The translations under genes were made by a program, and so were the position numbers. The notes below the pieces were generated by a model. That model was not told the DNA's origin, made no database searches, and saw only the letters and a program-made list of their open reading frames with translations. Source: Gemmatimonadales bacterium UBA2960 (lineage in GTDB: Bacteria; Gemmatimonadota; Gemmatimonadetes; Longimicrobiales; Gaopeijiaceae). Taken from it: a stretch of 8,092 nt of DNA. Location of the stretch: positions 920-9,011 of the forward strand of contig DEBI01000011.1 of the NCBI GenBank assembly GCA_002348465.1, written 5' to 3'. Shown here piece by piece: positions 6,848 through 8,092 of this stretch (within the stretch, counting starts at the first letter, position 1; every line of letters starts with the position of its first letter).

Positions 6848-6878
6848 CTTGGCTCATGTTCGCCGCCCATGAGCCAAG
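6848..6878. repeat. 11-bp perfect inverted repeat (strong hairpin or operator)
   Basis: CTTGGCTCATG (6848-6858) and CATGAGCCAAG (6868-6878) are exact reverse complements around a 9-nt loop (6859-6867). This is the strongest small inverted repeat seen in the window. The half-site centres are 20 bp apart, about two helical turns, which suits a dimeric repressor; as RNA it would be a stable stem-loop. The upstream candidate ATG of the DUF3311 gene (6869) sits in the right arm. No T-run follows, so termination is unlikely. Confidence 0.6.
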
Positions 6879-6909
6879 AACGTCAGTCACACCTGATCCC
6901 ACGAAGCGC

Positions 6910-6920
6910 GGAAGGCAGGA
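6910..6920 (+). promoter_or_regulatory. Shine-Dalgarno region favouring the 6929 start of the DUF3311 gene
   Basis: A purine-rich GGAAGGCAGGA ends 8 nt before the ATG at 6929. The alternative ATG at 6869 is preceded by a pyrimidine-rich stretch (TTCGCCGCCC) with no Shine-Dalgarno and lies inside the 11-bp inverted repeat. Both points argue for the downstream start. Confidence 0.55.
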
Positions 6921-6928
6921 TAGCCACA

Positions 6929-7096
6929 ATGGTTTTCCTAGTGGTTTTCCTGCTCGCGATGCCACCGTTCACGCATGCGGTTTGGGATCGCCCGGATACT
7001 TGGATCATGGGCGTTCCCTTGTTTTTTGTGATCCTCTTCGTGGTCTACTCAGCACTGATCGGTGTGCTCGTTTGGTCTTTGCGAAAGGGGGTCTGA
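6929..7096 (+). CDS. DUF3311-like small membrane protein, symporter partner
   Basis: Small membrane protein of 55 residues from the ATG at 6929, or 75 residues if translation begins at ATG 6869. It shows two hydrophobic segments: one ending at a Pro-Pro pair (FLVVFLLAMPP), and one of about 20 residues (VPLFFVILFVVYSALIGVLV) followed by SLRKGV, a basic cytoplasmic end. A short first helix ending in Pro-Pro, then a G-x-P before the second helix, fits DUF3311-type proteins, which are commonly encoded just before sodium:solute symporters. Their function is not established; an accessory or stabilising subunit is inferred. The symporter start is 1 nt after this stop, so the two are almost certainly co-translated. 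The start choice rests on the Shine-Dalgarno at 6910-6920 and the hairpin over the other ATG. Against it, the longer form gives a fuller first helix with a preceding Arg. Confidence 0.72.
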   Translation: MVFLVVFLLAMPPFTHAVWDRPDTWIMGVPLFFVILFVVYSALIGVLVWSLRKGV

Positions 7097-7097
7097 C

Positions 7098-8092
7098 GTG
7101 GAGCCTTGGGTTGTCGCCACCAGCCTGATCTTCATCTACCTGTTAGTGACGATCATCCTGGGCGTCATTGCGAACAAGCGGATGACCGTCGACATGGAGG
7201 ACTTTCTCCTATACGGTCGGAAGGCTGGTTTTATTGTCCTGTACCTCACGGTTGTCGCCACCTTTCACTCTGCCTTCGCGTTTCTCGGCTCGGGTGGCTT
7301 TTTCTATAGTCATGGCATTGGGTTTTGGGCTGCTGGAACATGGACATTGCTGGTGGGCGCGATAACGTATGTTCTCGGACCTAGGATTTGGGCGCTGGGC
7401 AAAGCGCACCGGTACATCACACCCGCGGATATGCTCGCCGATTTCTACGAGTCCGAGGCAGTGCGTATAGCGGTCGCGATTGTCTCTGTCGTTTTCACCA
7501 TCCTCTACATCCAAGTCCAAGCGCAGGGGCTCGGGTACATCATCAACGTGGCTTCGGGTGATCGGATCACTTTCGAAATCGGAACCCTTATCCTCCTGGT
7601 GGTAGCTGCCGCCTACTTAATGGCGGGAGGGCTCCGAGCTGTCTACTGGACCGATGTGATCCAAGGCATCTGGATGTATGTCGCTGTATGGGTTGGCGCG
7701 ATGTATTTGGCCTACGATCTCTTCGGTGGACCGATGCAGTTATGGGCTGAGGTTCGGGCCCAGCGACCGGATCTCTTGAGCTTGCCCGGCCCCCAAGGCT
7801 TCTTCACTCCGGGCATGTGGATCGGTATGACGATCACTCTTTCGTTCGGGATCATTTTCCAGCCGCATATGATGATGCGCTATTACACAGCTGTAGACGC
7901 GAAGACACTGAAGCTGCTTGGGGCCACGACTCCAATCTATCTTATGACACTATACGTGCCGGCGGCGTTGGTCGGACTTGGTGGCGCGGTCGCGATGCCT
8001 GGTCTGGAAGTACCGGATCGTATATTCCCAGAGCTACTTTTTGCTCATGCCCCGCCCATTCTCACCGGCGTGATCCTTGCGGGGGCGACCGC
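7098..8092 (+). CDS. Sodium:solute symporter family (SSS) permease, 3' partial
   Basis: Cytoplasmic-membrane transporter of the SSS (SLC5-like) family, expected to import an organic solute with Na+. The frame is open from GTG 7098 to the window end (331 codons), so the C-terminal portion is missing. AGGGGG at 7086-7091 is 6 nt upstream of the start. Visible motifs: DFLLYGRKAGF (35-45) after the first helix; TFHSAFAFLGSGGFFYSHGI (55-74), the family's Na+/substrate-site helix; GGLRAVYWTDVIQG (177-190), the hallmark SSS motif; and QPHMMMRYYTAVDAKTLK (255-272), common in PutP- and MctP-like members. The last residues (GVILAGAT) lead into the helix that normally carries the Ser/Thr of the second Na+ site, which lies just outside. 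The DUF3311 partner suggests an MctP-like or uncharacterised carboxylate or amino-acid branch, but the substrate cannot be told from sequence. Confidence 0.92.
   Translation, partial: MEPWVVATSLIFIYLLVTIILGVIANKRMTVDMEDFLLYGRKAGFIVLYLTVVATFHSAFAFLGSGGFFYSHGIGFWAAGTWTLLVGAITYVLGPRIWALGKAHRYITPADMLADFYESEAVRIAVAIVSVVFTILYIQVQAQGLGYIINVASGDRITFEIGTLILLVVAAAYLMAGGLRAVYWTDVIQGIWMYVAVWVGAMYLAYDLFGGPMQLWAEVRAQRPDLLSLPGPQGFFTPGMWIGMTITLSFGIIFQPHMMMRYYTAVDAKTLKLLGATTPIYLMTLYVPAALVGLGGAVAMPGLEVPDRIFPELLFAHAPPILTGVILAGAT

Noticed and set aside
6826..7128. 100-codon + strand open frame overlapping the DUF3311 gene
   Set aside because: It overlaps the DUF3311 gene in another frame and runs into the symporter start, its product lacks any recognisable pattern, and the DUF3311 frame has the family features.

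Overview
The window holds most of a menaquinone (vitamin K2) biosynthesis operon on the + strand (bases 1-5811), then a convergent outer-membrane beta-barrel gene on the - strand (5898-6659). A short regulatory-looking intergenic stretch follows, and then the start of a + strand transport operon: a DUF3311-type small membrane protein and a sodium:solute symporter cut by the window end. No rRNA, tRNA, CRISPR array, insertion sequence or phage gene was seen, and every reading frame called is intact.

Organism: a diderm bacterium that respires with menaquinone. A signal peptide with a barrel protein ending in an aromatic-rich strand points to an outer membrane. A cyclophilin lipoprotein shares a transcription unit with the men genes. 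The beta-barrel pattern and the C-terminal block of the cyclophilin resemble proteins I associate with Gemmatimonadota. That placement is from memory and moderate in confidence.

Operon layout: menF (isochorismate synthase, 5' end outside the window), menD (SEPHCHC synthase), a cyclophilin-type peptidyl-prolyl isomerase lipoprotein, menA (DHNA polyprenyltransferase) and menE (o-succinylbenzoate-CoA ligase). Gaps are 26, 0, 4 and 6 nt, so co-transcription is very likely. MenF turns chorismate into isochorismate, MenD adds a succinyl-semialdehyde unit from 2-oxoglutarate, MenE activates o-succinylbenzoate with CoA, and MenA prenylates the finished naphthoate in the membrane. menH, menC and menB are not in the window. 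The isomerase is the one member with no obvious enzymatic link to the pathway.

Intergenic regions: the 86 nt between the convergent menE and barrel genes carries one arm of a long-range inverted repeat (5837-5931). The divergent region between the barrel gene and the transport genes (6660-6928) carries three perfect or near-perfect inverted repeats. The strongest has an 11-bp stem (6848-6878), and it bears on which start codon the DUF3311 gene uses. No wholly new multi-gene system is visible. The most unusual signals are the inverted-repeat cluster and the lipoprotein isomerase inside the men operon.
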